Notes: generated by a model not told the origin, from the letters alone. Counted from the first letter of the stretch, positions 8,960 through 15,316 are shown. The stretch is DNA of 64,000 nucleotides from Lutibacter sp. (GCA_021647265.1 JAKIVA010000002.1:1-64000); one strand, 5' to 3'. Made by a program: numbers and translations.

Positions 8960-9091
8960 CTACTTCTTTTTGTCAGATTTCATCAAGAGTAAAAGGGCTA
9001 CCACTAACCCAATAAATATTAAAAACATAAAGGCAGCTCCAATGATACCCCAATTCCAATTAAATAATGCGATGCTGTTTATTAAATTCAT
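8960..9091 (-). CDS. Small single-pass membrane protein (43 aa)
   Basis: An ATG at 9091 opens a 43-residue frame beginning MNLINSIALFNWNWGIIGAA. It continues as one strongly hydrophobic helix (about residues 15-37) and ends in MKSDKKK, a positive cytoplasmic tail, so an N-out/C-in topology is likely. A -7 box TATATTTG lies on the same strand 18 bp upstream, which supports real expression. I recognise similar short hypothetical proteins in Flavobacteriaceae only in a general way and assign no function. It is divergent from typA. Confidence 0.65.
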   Translation of the reverse strand: MNLINSIALFNWNWGIIGAAFMFLIFIGLVVALLLLMKSDKKK

Positions 9092-9109
9092 AATAAAAAA
9101 GTTTTAAAA

Positions 9110-9117
9110 CAAATATA
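9110..9117 (-). promoter_or_regulatory. -7 box TATATTTG for the 43-aa membrane protein
   Basis: Reverse complement of CAAATATA; 18 bp upstream of the minus-strand ATG at 9091. Confidence 0.5.
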
Positions 9118-9190
9118 ACGAGTAGGTTAGACAATTTTTATGATATCTATCATTCTTTAACTTTTGTTACAATAAACGAAATAAAACACC

Positions 9191-9198
9191 TACTTTTG
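9191..9198 (+). promoter_or_regulatory. -7 box TACTTTTG upstream of typA
   Basis: TAnnTTTG match, 21 bp before the typA ATG. It overlaps an in-frame upstream TTG at 9196, which argues against that TTG as the start. Confidence 0.55.
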
Positions 9199-9219
9199 CA
9201 GCTTCTAAAAAATAAGAAA

Positions 9220-10989
9220 ATGCAATCTATCAGAAACATAGCAATTATAGCCCACGTTGACCATGGAAAAACAACTTTGGTTGATAAAATTATTGACCAA
9301 GCTCATATTTTGGATGAGCGTAAAGTTAGAACAGATTTATTATTAGATAATAATGACCTGGAACGAGAGCGAGGGATAACTATTCTATCTAAAAATGTTT
9401 CTATTATTTATAAAAATGTAAAAATTAATATTATAGATACTCCTGGTCACGCAGATTTTGGAGGAGAAGTAGAACGCGTATTGAAAATGGCTGATGGTGT
9501 GTTATTATTAGTTGATGCTTTTGAAGGACCCATGCCACAAACGCGTTTTGTTTTAGGCAAAGCATTAGAATTGGGGTTAAAACCAATTGTAGTAGTCAAT
9601 AAAGTAGATAAACCTAACTGCACTCCAGACATTGTTCATGAAAAAGTATTTGATTTGATGTTTGCTTTAGATGCCACTGAAGATCAACTGGATTTTGATA
9701 CTATATACGGTTCTGCTAAACACGGGTGGATGAATACTGATTGGAAAAATGAAACAGATAATATTATTCCTTTGTTAGATTCAATTTTAGAAAATATACC
9801 AGAAGCCCCTTATTTTGAAGGAACTCCTCAAATGCAAATTACATCGTTAGATTTTACATCTTTTGTTGGACGTATTGCTATTGGACGGGTTTTTAGAGGT
9901 GATTTATTTGAGGGCAAAGACTATATGTTATGTAAATCTGATGGAACTTTTAAAAAAGTAAGAATTAAAGAACTGCATACTTTTGAAGGATTAGGAAAAG
10001 ATAGAACAAAAAAAGTTAGAAGTGGTGATATTTGTGCTATAACTGGAATTGAGGGATTTGAAATAGGTGATACCATTGCAGATTTAGAAAATCCGGAGCC
10101 CTTAAAAAGATTAAAAGTTGATGAACCTACAATGAGTATGCTCTTCACAATTAATAACTCCCCTTTTTACGGTAAAGAAGGTAAATATGTAACTTCCCGT
10201 CATTTACGAGATAGGTTATATAAAGAAACTGAAAAAAACCTTGCTCTAAGGGTTGAAGATACAGACTCTGAAGATAAGTTTAATGTTTATGGAAGAGGTA
10301 TTTTACATTTATCTGTTTTAATTGAAACAATGCGTAGGGAGGGATATGAAATGCAAGTGGGACGTCCACAAGTTATTATAAAACAAATAGATGGTGTTAA
10401 ATGTGAGCCTTATGAAACATTAGTAATAAATGTTCCTGAAGAGTTAGCAAGTAAAGCCATTAACTTGGTTAGTCTTAGAAAAGGTGACTTGCTTGTTATG
10501 GAGCCAAAAGGAGATTTACAACACTTAGAATTTGATATTCCTTCAAGAGGATTGATTGGGTTGCGTAATAAAATTTTGACTGCTACTCAAGGTGAGGCTA
10601 TTATTAATCATAGGTTACGTGGTTTTGATACACATAAAGGAGAAATTACTACTTCTTCAAATGGAGCTATTATTTCTGCAGAAACAGGTAAGGCTACGGC
10701 TTATTCCATTGATAAATTGCAAGATAGAGGTAAGTTTTTTATTGAGCCGAATCAAGAGATATACAAAGGGCAGGTTGTAGGTGAAAATAACAAACAAGAA
10801 GATATGGGTGTGAATTTAATTAAAGGGAAAAAATTGACAAACGTAAGAAAATCAGGTACCGATGATAGTGTTAAAATAGCTCCAAAAATCGACCTTTCTT
10901 TAGAAGAATGTATGGAGTACATTAAAAATGATGAGTATCTAGAAATTACCCCTTTAAGTTTACGTATGCGTAAAATTTCATATAGATAA
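9220..10989 (+). CDS. typA: Ribosome-associated translational GTPase TypA/BipA
   Basis: 589-residue GTPase of the EF-G/LepA class that binds the ribosome and helps assembly and growth at low temperature or stress. G1 AHVDHGKTTL is at residues 11-20, the switch I region ERERGITI follows, G3 DTPGHADFGGEVER starts near 73, and G4 NKVDKP near 127. The BipA-specific C-terminal part ends EYLEITPLSLRMRK. The ATG at 9220 gives the conserved start MQSIRNIAIIAHVDHGK; an upstream TTG at 9196 overlaps the promoter. A terminator follows. Confidence 0.97.
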   Translation: MQSIRNIAIIAHVDHGKTTLVDKIIDQAHILDERKVRTDLLLDNNDLERERGITILSKNVSIIYKNVKINIIDTPGHADFGGEVERVLKMADGVLLLVDAFEGPMPQTRFVLGKALELGLKPIVVVNKVDKPNCTPDIVHEKVFDLMFALDATEDQLDFDTIYGSAKHGWMNTDWKNETDNIIPLLDSILENIPEAPYFEGTPQMQITSLDFTSFVGRIAIGRVFRGDLFEGKDYMLCKSDGTFKKVRIKELHTFEGLGKDRTKKVRSGDICAITGIEGFEIGDTIADLENPEPLKRLKVDEPTMSMLFTINNSPFYGKEGKYVTSRHLRDRLYKETEKNLALRVEDTDSEDKFNVYGRGILHLSVLIETMRREGYEMQVGRPQVIIKQIDGVKCEPYETLVINVPEELASKAINLVSLRKGDLLVMEPKGDLQHLEFDIPSRGLIGLRNKILTATQGEAIINHRLRGFDTHKGEITTSSNGAIISAETGKATAYSIDKLQDRGKFFIEPNQEIYKGQVVGENNKQEDMGVNLIKGKKLTNVRKSGTDDSVKIAPKIDLSLEECMEYIKNDEYLEITPLSLRMRKISYR

Positions 10990-11014
10990 ATTAAGTAACT
11001 ACATAAAAAAACAG

Positions 11015-11046
11015 AACGCTTCCATTATTTTGGAGGCGTTTTTTTA
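11015..11046 (+). terminator. Rho-independent terminator after typA
   Basis: AACGCTTCC pairs with GGAGGCGTT (one G-T pair) around an 8-nt loop and is followed by seven or more T. Confidence 0.85.
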
Positions 11047-11199
11047 TACAATAATATACCGTATTTGCAGTAATAAATGTTACAACATGCTGTAACTTTT
11101 ATCACAGCTTTAAGGATTTTTAGGAACGACTTTTGCTTTTCATTAAAAGTGAAAAAGAAAAGAGATCTAAAAAGTATAACTAATTAAAAAAACTAAAAA

Positions 11200-11808
11200 A
11201 TGAAAAAATTAACATTAGTAGTATTGGTATTAACAGCTCTAAGTAGTTGTTCAAATGATGAAAATGATGTTGTTACTCAATCAACAACACAATTAACACA
11301 GCAAGAGATAGACGATTTGTTATTTTTAAGAGAAGAAGAAAAATTAGCAAGAGATGTTTACTTATTTTCGTATGATAAATATGCAGAGACTATTTTTAAC
11401 AGTATATCTCAAAGTGAACAACAACATATGAATAGTGTATTAACATTATTAAATACCTATGGAATTGCAGATCCTGCATCTTCAGAAAGGGGTGTTTTTA
11501 AAAATCAAACTTTACAAAGTTTATATAATGATCTAACTACTCAATCGGATATTTCACTGTTGGAAGCTTTGAAAGTTGGAGCAATAATTGAAGATTTAGA
11601 CTTAAATGATATACATGAAGATGAATCTAACACAACAAAAGAAGATATTATAAATGTATATGAAAAATTGAGTTGTGGTTCAAGAAATCATTTGAGAAGT
11701 TATACAAGTCAGCTTCTTTCAAATGGAGAAAATTATATTCCTCAATTTATATCATTGGCTGAGTTTGAAGAAGTAATTAATAGTGAAAGTGAAAGATGTG
11801 GTTACTAA
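11200..11808 (+). CDS. DUF2202 lipoprotein (ferritin-like helical fold)
   Basis: 202 residues. The N-terminus has a lipoprotein signal with lipobox LSSC at residues 14-17, so the mature protein is anchored by a lipidated Cys followed by an acidic linker. The body matches DUF2202: LLFLREEEKLARDVYLFSYD, SEQQHMNSVLTLL, and a late ERCGY end. The Glu and His positions (EEEKLARD, EQQH) resemble ferritin-like metal ligands; metal binding is inferred from the fold. A c-type cytochrome lipoprotein follows 35 bp downstream on the same strand, so the two may work together in envelope redox or metal handling. Confidence 0.88.
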   Translation: MKKLTLVVLVLTALSSCSNDENDVVTQSTTQLTQQEIDDLLFLREEEKLARDVYLFSYDKYAETIFNSISQSEQQHMNSVLTLLNTYGIADPASSERGVFKNQTLQSLYNDLTTQSDISLLEALKVGAIIEDLDLNDIHEDESNTTKEDIINVYEKLSCGSRNHLRSYTSQLLSNGENYIPQFISLAEFEEVINSESERCGY

Positions 11809-11843
11809 ATTGATGTATATTTGTGTAAATTAAATAATTATAT

Positions 11844-12332
11844 ATGAAACTAAATAATCTGGCTGCATTGATGCTCGCATCAATTGTTTTATTAAGCTGC
11901 AACACAACAAAAGAGGAGAAGAAGCTAAAAAGTAAAGTTACTTCTAAAGAGACAAATGAAGGATATACTTTATTCAAAAATAATTGTTATGCTTGTCACT
12001 CTGTAATTAGTAAATCCCATGATGAAATTATAGCTCCTCCTATGGTTGCTGTTAAAAGGAGGTATAAAATGGCTTATAATTCAAAAGAAGAATTTGTAAA
12101 AGCTGTGGTTGCTTGGGCATCAGACCCTAAAGAAGATAATGCTCTGATGCGAGGAGCTGTAAATCAATTTAAAGTAATGCCTAAACAATTATTTAAAAAA
12201 GAGGATTTAATAAAAATTGCGGGATATATTTATGATAATGAAATAGAGCAGCCAGCTTGGTTTAAAAGTCATTTTAACACAATGCATCCAAATGGCATGG
12301 GAGGTAAAAAGGGAATGAAAATGAACAATTAA
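11844..12332 (+). CDS. Mono-heme cytochrome c lipoprotein
   Basis: 162 residues with lipobox LLSC (Cys 19) and one heme-binding CYACH motif at residues 48-52. The Met of QFKVMPKQLF is a good candidate for the distal axial ligand. This is a class I cytochrome c core of about 95 residues. The C-terminal tail is unusual, rich in Gly, Met and Lys (HPNGMGGKKGMKMNN). It probably acts as an envelope electron carrier. It follows the DUF2202 lipoprotein by 35 bp; the next element is repeat copy B. Confidence 0.88.
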   Translation: MKLNNLAALMLASIVLLSCNTTKEEKKLKSKVTSKETNEGYTLFKNNCYACHSVISKSHDEIIAPPMVAVKRRYKMAYNSKEEFVKAVVAWASDPKEDNALMRGAVNQFKVMPKQLFKKEDLIKIAGYIYDNEIEQPAWFKSHFNTMHPNGMGGKKGMKMNN

Positions 12333-12382
12333 TTTTATATCTCCAATAATTTATTGGACAATTACAACAAAAGTTATATCAT

Positions 12383-12522
12383 AAAAGAGGCTGTCTAAAA
12401 AGTGTCAATCTGAATGTAAATGAAGGTTCTTCTTAAAATTAAACACTTATATATCAAGATGTTGAGATTTTTCACTTTGTTCAAAATGACAAGTATAATT
12501 ACTTTTCAGACAGCCTCTTTTT
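12383..12522. mobile_element. MITE/REP-like palindromic element, copy B (140 bp)
   Basis: The left end AAAAGAGGCTGTCTAAAAAG and the right end, read from the other strand, AAAAGAGGCTGTCTGAAAAG, differ at a single base. Inner blocks TCTGAATGTAAATGAAG and TTCAAAATGACAAG match copy A at 8542-8921. It lies between the cytochrome gene and the convergent NifX-like gene and could also act as a bidirectional terminator, since the right end runs into TTTTT. Confidence 0.75.
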
Positions 12523-12550
12523 ATTTATGTTTAGATTATTTTAAAAATAT

Positions 12551-12955
12551 TTAGTGATGATGATGATGGTTATAGTGACCTCCATCACAATTACAACCAG
12601 ATTTATCATGAGAAATAGGGGATACAGCTTCTAATGTTCCATTAATTAATTTATGAATAGCCTTATCAGGATCCGTTTCTTCAATTTTATAACAAGCCAC
12701 ATTGTGATTAGCCAGTTTTTGAATAGCCCCATTCCCAATACCCCTTGTTAGTAATATATCAACATCAAAAAGCACACTGCCATTAGTATTGCCATGAAAA
12801 ACATTGTGTAAAGATTCTTCTTTAGGAAGTTCTAATAACCTTTTATGTTCAATGATATTATTGTCAATTGTGTAAATTAAGAAATTTGTACACTTTCCAG
12901 CGTGTTCAAAGACTGTTTTTCTATTTTGTGCAGTAACCGCTACAATTGTTTTCAT
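12551..12955 (-). CDS. NifX/NifB-type dinitrogenase cofactor-binding domain protein with His-rich tail
   Basis: 134 residues. The N-terminus MKTIVAVTAQNRKTVFEHAGKC and the block LLTRGIGNGAIQKL are typical of the small NifX/NafY/VnfX-like iron-molybdenum-cofactor-binding domain. In non-diazotrophs such proteins are of unknown role, presumably metal-cluster or metal binding. The C-terminus adds DKSGCNCDGGHYNHHHHH, a Cys/His cluster well suited to binding soft metals. No nitrogen-fixation genes are nearby. A minus-strand -7 box lies upstream. Confidence 0.88.
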   Translation of the reverse strand: MKTIVAVTAQNRKTVFEHAGKCTNFLIYTIDNNIIEHKRLLELPKEESLHNVFHGNTNGSVLFDVDILLTRGIGNGAIQKLANHNVACYKIEETDPDKAIHKLINGTLEAVSPISHDKSGCNCDGGHYNHHHHH

Positions 12956-13333
12956 CTCTAATGTATTTTAATACAAATTTAATTTTAATACTTAAATTAA
13001 TTTGCAACCAAAGTTACTGCCAAAAGAACTATTTAGTTCTAAAAATCAGGTGTTTAAAGTGTGATTTAAACTGAAAATATGAATACTTATTAACAAATTT
13101 AATTTTTAGTTTTAAAAATAATAGATTTTTTTATTCTAATTAAAATTATTACAAGGACATCTAATTTTTATGATAAAATTTTTTTTAAAAATCTATCTAA
13201 CCCTTTGTTAACCTAGTGATTGACAGGTAATAAGTCTGTGTTATCTTTTTTTAATTATATTATATTTAAACTGATAATTAGCTATTTAAATGGTTTAAAA
13301 GCTAAATTATTTTAAAGTTTTTAACAAAAAAAT
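12956..13333. other. Gene-free AT-rich spacer between the NifX-like gene and marR
   Basis: About 380 bp without a credible reading frame. It holds the minus-strand NifX-gene -7 box and one small hairpin (AGAACT-ATTT-AGTTCT near 13029-13044). I see no RNA gene or repeat in the rest. Confidence 0.5.
12974..12981 (-). promoter_or_regulatory. -7 box TAAATTTG for the NifX-like gene
   Basis: Reverse complement of CAAATTTA, 18 bp upstream of the minus-strand ATG at 12955. Confidence 0.5.
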
Positions 13334-13374
13334 TTGTTTGTTTTAATAATTGTATATACATTTGACGTATATAC
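13334..13374 (+). promoter_or_regulatory. marR promoter with overlapping operator-like palindrome
   Basis: TTG at 13334-13336, 20-bp spacer, then TACATTTG at 13357-13364: a full Bacteroidota-type promoter. Two copies of GTATATAC (13352-13359 and 13367-13374), separated by 7 bp and together palindromic, bracket and overlap the -7 box. A bound dimer there would block RNA polymerase, so autorepression by the downstream MarR protein is the simplest reading. Confidence 0.65.
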
Positions 13375-13391
13375 GATAGTAGTATAGATAA

Positions 13392-13406
13392 TTGTTGTCC
13401 CCCCGA
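13392..13406 (+). repeat. Degenerate copy of the TTGTCGTCCCCACAA motif in the marR leader
   Basis: TTGTTGTCCCCCCGA matches the 15-bp core at 15105, 15164 and 15268 in 12, 12 and 12 or so positions. It lies just before the TTG start of marR and lacks the inverted ends found around the downstream copies. Confidence 0.4.
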
Positions 13407-13408
13407 AG

Positions 13409-13855
13409 TTGAATAAAAATGATAAAAAGGATGAGTTAAACTTACCTGAACTTACAATTGAGAATATATTGCAAACAGGTAACTGGATGAATGAAAATTT
13501 TTCAGATCATTTGAAACAATACGCTTTATCAATTCAACAATACAAAGTTTTACGTTCTTTAAAAGATTTAAATGGAAAACCTACTGACCTTTTAACATTA
13601 CAGTCTCAAATGGTTAGTAAAAATAGTAATACCACACGTTTGGTTGAAAAATTAAGATTGAAAGGCTTAATTACAAGACACCAAAATGAAGAGAATAGGA
13701 GAAAGGTAGATATTAATATTACAGAATTAGGTTTGAATTTATTAGATGAAATAGCTCCGGCACAATTAAAATTTGAAAAGAATATTGTAGGAAATTTATC
13801 TAAAAAAGAAATTTTAAGTCTTAATACATTATTAGAGAAAATTAGGAGTAAATAA
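13409..13855 (+). CDS. MarR family winged-helix transcriptional regulator
   Basis: 148 residues. The winged helix-turn-helix spans about residues 40-110: IQQYKVLRSLKDL, the recognition-helix region VSKNSNTTRLVEKLRLKGLI, and the wing TRHQNEENRRKVDINITELG. Helices at both ends would form the dimer. The best start is a TTG at 13409; the ATG at 13419 is out of frame and stops at once. The upstream GTATATAC palindrome overlapping the promoter suggests self-repression. The usual partner (transporter or redox enzyme) is absent; the neighbours are palindromic elements and a CAP lipoprotein. Confidence 0.85.
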   Translation: MNKNDKKDELNLPELTIENILQTGNWMNENFSDHLKQYALSIQQYKVLRSLKDLNGKPTDLLTLQSQMVSKNSNTTRLVEKLRLKGLITRHQNEENRRKVDINITELGLNLLDEIAPAQLKFEKNIVGNLSKKEILSLNTLLEKIRSK

Positions 13856-13894
13856 ATCAACCCAAGATAAAAGGTTATTTTATAATTCAGATAT

Positions 13895-13906
13895 TTAACC
13901 CCTAAA
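13895..13906 (+). repeat. C-rich motif TTAACCCCTAAA after marR
   Basis: Related to the TTAAACCCCTAAA at 14389-14401 that leads into the CAP gene. C-rich runs are rare in this AT-rich DNA and recur here at the junctions between genes and palindromes. Confidence 0.35.
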
Positions 13907-13988
13907 TATTTTGATTATAAATAGCTTACAGTTAGAATAATAAGAATGAATAATTAGTAAGAGATTATGAAAAAGTAAATCAACCCTT

Positions 13989-14081
13989 AGAGGTAGTCAC
14001 ACTGTAGTCACATACTTATAAAGCAGTCCGAAAAGTGCTTTAATTAGTTAGATGGTTAGTAAGAACTTTGTTTCTACCTCT
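13989..14081. repeat. Palindromic element H1
   Basis: Outer arms AGAGGTAG (13989-13996) and CTACCTCT (14074-14081) enclose about 77 bp that contain an inner hairpin AAAGCA / TGCTTT (14020-14041) and the block GGTTAGTAAGAA, shared with H2. A T-run follows, so in RNA it could end marR transcription. It lacks the TCGTCCCCAC core and is a looser relative of H2, H4 and H5. Confidence 0.45.
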
Positions 14082-14131
14082 TTTTTTAAAATTAAAATAA
14101 TATAGGAAGAATAAATTAACCCAAACGAGCC

Positions 14132-14142
14132 AAAACCCCAAA
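14132..14142 (+). repeat. Leader motif AAAACCCCAAA, copy 1
   Basis: Lies three bases before an ATG at 14146. An identical 11-mer lies five bases before the CAP-gene ATG at 14415. Both follow a palindromic element. Confidence 0.4.
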
Positions 14143-14145
14143 TTT

Positions 14146-14355
14146 ATGATAGTAATTGTCATCACCCTGGCTATTATGTTCTATAGTAGCAAGTTTCAAA
14201 ATAGAAATAACATTTCTGTATTTTTGAAACAATTTTATGCCATAATTTTAGCTGATTTAAGCAATTTTTCATGTGAAAAATCAGCTGAACCTATGTGTAT
14301 ACCTAAAATCAGTCGCAACATAATTATCAAAGCACACCATTCCCACAACGGTTAG
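14146..14355 (+). CDS. Doubtful 69-codon reading frame
   Basis: The frame begins with a hydrophobic stretch MIVIVITLAIMFYSS, then becomes unstructured and Cys/His-containing. Most of it coincides with DNA palindromes (about 14191-14228, 14250-14286 and the H2 element), and the last 15 codons lie inside H2, so the sequence may be conserved for structure rather than protein. In its favour is the shared leader motif just before the ATG. No family is recognised. Confidence 0.2.
   Translation: MIVIVITLAIMFYSSKFQNRNNISVFLKQFYAIILADLSNFSCEKSAEPMCIPKISRNIIIKAHHSHNG
14250..14286. repeat. Nested palindrome AGCTGATTT / AAATCAGCT
   Basis: Nine-bp perfect arms enclose a second palindrome TTTTTCA-TG-TGAAAAA. 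A further hairpin with arms GTTTCAAAATAGAAAT and ATTTCTGTATTTTTGAAAC (one bulge) lies about 20 bp upstream. Together with H1 and H2 they make a run of four separate palindromes in about 400 bp. Confidence 0.45.
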
Positions 14356-14378
14356 TAAGAAGATAATAGTTGCGACTG
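14310..14378. repeat. Palindromic element H2 (69 bp)
   Basis: Ends CAGTCGCAAC and GTTGCGACTG pair perfectly (core arms 14311-14319 and 14369-14377) and extend through ATTATC / GATAAT. The interior carries TTCCCACAACGGTTAGTA, a variant of the TCGTCCCCACAACGGTAGTA in H4. The distance from the first C to the end of CCCAC is 37 bp, against 36 bp in H4 and H5. The CAP gene starts 37 bp downstream. Confidence 0.6.
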
Positions 14379-14398
14379 TATTTTAATGTTAAACCCCT

Positions 14399-14409
14399 AA
14401 AACCCCAAA
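14399..14409 (+). repeat. Leader motif AAAACCCCAAA, copy 2
   Basis: Identical to 14132-14142; lies five bases before the CAP lipoprotein ATG and directly after TTAAACCCCT. Confidence 0.4.
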
Positions 14410-14414
14410 CTAGC

Positions 14415-14912
14415 ATGAAAACAATTCATTTTAAACTAGCGTTATTTGTTATAATTAGTAGTACTGTATTAACCTCGTGTGCTAAAGAAGATGATGGTAT
14501 TTATTTTAATGAAATAAATGAAATTAAAGTTTCTTATTCAAAGATAGAATTAGAAATACTTGATTTAGTAAATAAGCATAGAAATTCTATAGGATTACAG
14601 TCTCTAAATAAACTTGATGTAATTTCATCTGTAGCAGAAAGTCATACATCATATATGGTTGAGACAGGAAATGTAAATCATTATAACTTTCCCAAAAGGC
14701 AAGAAAACTTAGTTGTTAATGCTAATGCAAAGACGGTAGGTGAGAATGTTGCTTATGGATTTAACTCCTCCGAAGGAGTAGTAGAAGCTTGGTTAAATAG
14801 CGAGAGTCATAGAGCTTTGATTGAAAGCAAGGATTATACACACTTTGGAATTTCTACCGAGAAAAATATAGATGGAAGAAATTATTTTACTCAAATGTTT
14901 ATAAAACGTTAA
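14415..14912 (+). CDS. CAP-domain (SCP/PR-1-like) lipoprotein
   Basis: 165 residues from the ATG at 14415. The start is chosen because it gives a clean lipoprotein signal with lipobox LTSC at about residues 20-23; an upstream in-frame start would fall inside palindrome H2. The CAP domain follows: LDLVNKHRNSIGLQSL, then VAESHTSYMVETGNVNHYNF, VGENVAYG, AWLNSESHRALI and HFGISTE, which supply the usual His/Glu pairs of the CAP cavity. Function of bacterial CAP lipoproteins is poorly known. It has no operon partner and is flanked on both sides by palindromic elements. Confidence 0.85.
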   Translation: MKTIHFKLALFVIISSTVLTSCAKEDDGIYFNEINEIKVSYSKIELEILDLVNKHRNSIGLQSLNKLDVISSVAESHTSYMVETGNVNHYNFPKRQENLVVNANAKTVGENVAYGFNSSEGVVEAWLNSESHRALIESKDYTHFGISTEKNIDGRNYFTQMFIKR

Positions 14913-14932
14913 TAAAATTTAAAATAGATATT

Positions 14933-15094
14933 ATGATTTTACTTAAAAATACATCAGTAAAAACCAAAAGAGTCAATTCGTTTATAAAATCTAATAGTAA
15001 AAAAATATATATAAACACATTAGTACCTTACTTTGAGTTCAAAAATAAAATTGGAAAGATTATTAAGGCTAAAAATAACTGTATCTGTTTATAA
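14933..15094 (+). CDS. Possible 53-aa basic peptide
   Basis: From an ATG 20 bp after the CAP gene, 53 codons read a Lys-rich peptide (MILLKNTSVKTKRVNSFIKS at the start, KAKNNCICL at the end). The stop falls within the left part of palindrome H3. No family is recognised and codon content is not decisive; it might be a real small gene or chance in AT-rich DNA. Confidence 0.2.
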   Translation: MILLKNTSVKTKRVNSFIKSNSKKIYINTLVPYFEFKNKIGKIIKAKNNCICL

Positions 15095-15145
15095 AATAGC
15101 AGATTTGTCGTCCCCACAATAATTAGTTACAATAAAAAAACAGTT
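15077..15145. repeat. Palindromic element H3 with core TTGTCGTCCCCACAA
   Basis: The 15-bp core at 15105-15119 is identical to that of H4. Short arms AACTGT (15077-15082) and ACAGTT (15140-15145) can pair, but the right arm is also the left arm of H4, so the two structures are mutually exclusive. Confidence 0.45.
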
Positions 15146-15213
15146 GCAAAAAAATCTTTGTAATTGTCGTCCCCACAACGGTAGTATAATAAGATTATTC
15201 TATTTTACAACTG
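15141..15213. repeat. Palindromic element H4 (73 bp) with core TTGTCGTCCCCACAA
   Basis: Perfect 11-bp arms AAAAACAGTTG (15136-15146) and CAACTGTTTTT (15208-15218), plus inner AATCTT / AAGATT. The core is at 15164-15178, followed by CGGTAGTA. From the first C of CAGTTGCAA to the end of CCCCAC is 36 bp, the same as H5. Confidence 0.6.
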
Positions 15214-15244
15214 TTTTTATGTAACACAAGTGTATTAATTAAAA

Positions 15245-15313
15245 CAGCCGCAATATTTTGAAAAAAACTGTCGTCCCCACGATAATTTTTTTAAACTCAA
15301 TCAATCACGACTG
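15245..15313. repeat. Palindromic element H5 (69 bp) with core CTGTCGTCCCCACGA
   Basis: Ends CAGCCGCAA and CACGACTG are related to those of H2 and H4; arms ACAGCCG / CGACTGT pair with one mismatch. The core is at 15268-15282. The loop side between core and right arm is very AT-rich. Confidence 0.55.
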
Positions 15314-15316
15314 TAA

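Noticed and set aside
14310..14393. Integron attC site: GTTAAAC follows H2 and GTTAGAT lies inside H1
   Set aside because: Both match GTTRRRY, but neither has a complementary RYYYAAC at the other end of the palindrome, and no tyrosine recombinase is in the window. Kept as an analogy only.
15105..15282. CRISPR array suggested by repeated TTGTCGTCCCCAC
   Set aside because: Repeats are only about 15 bp, spacing differs (44 and 89 bp), and each is embedded in its own palindrome; no cas genes.
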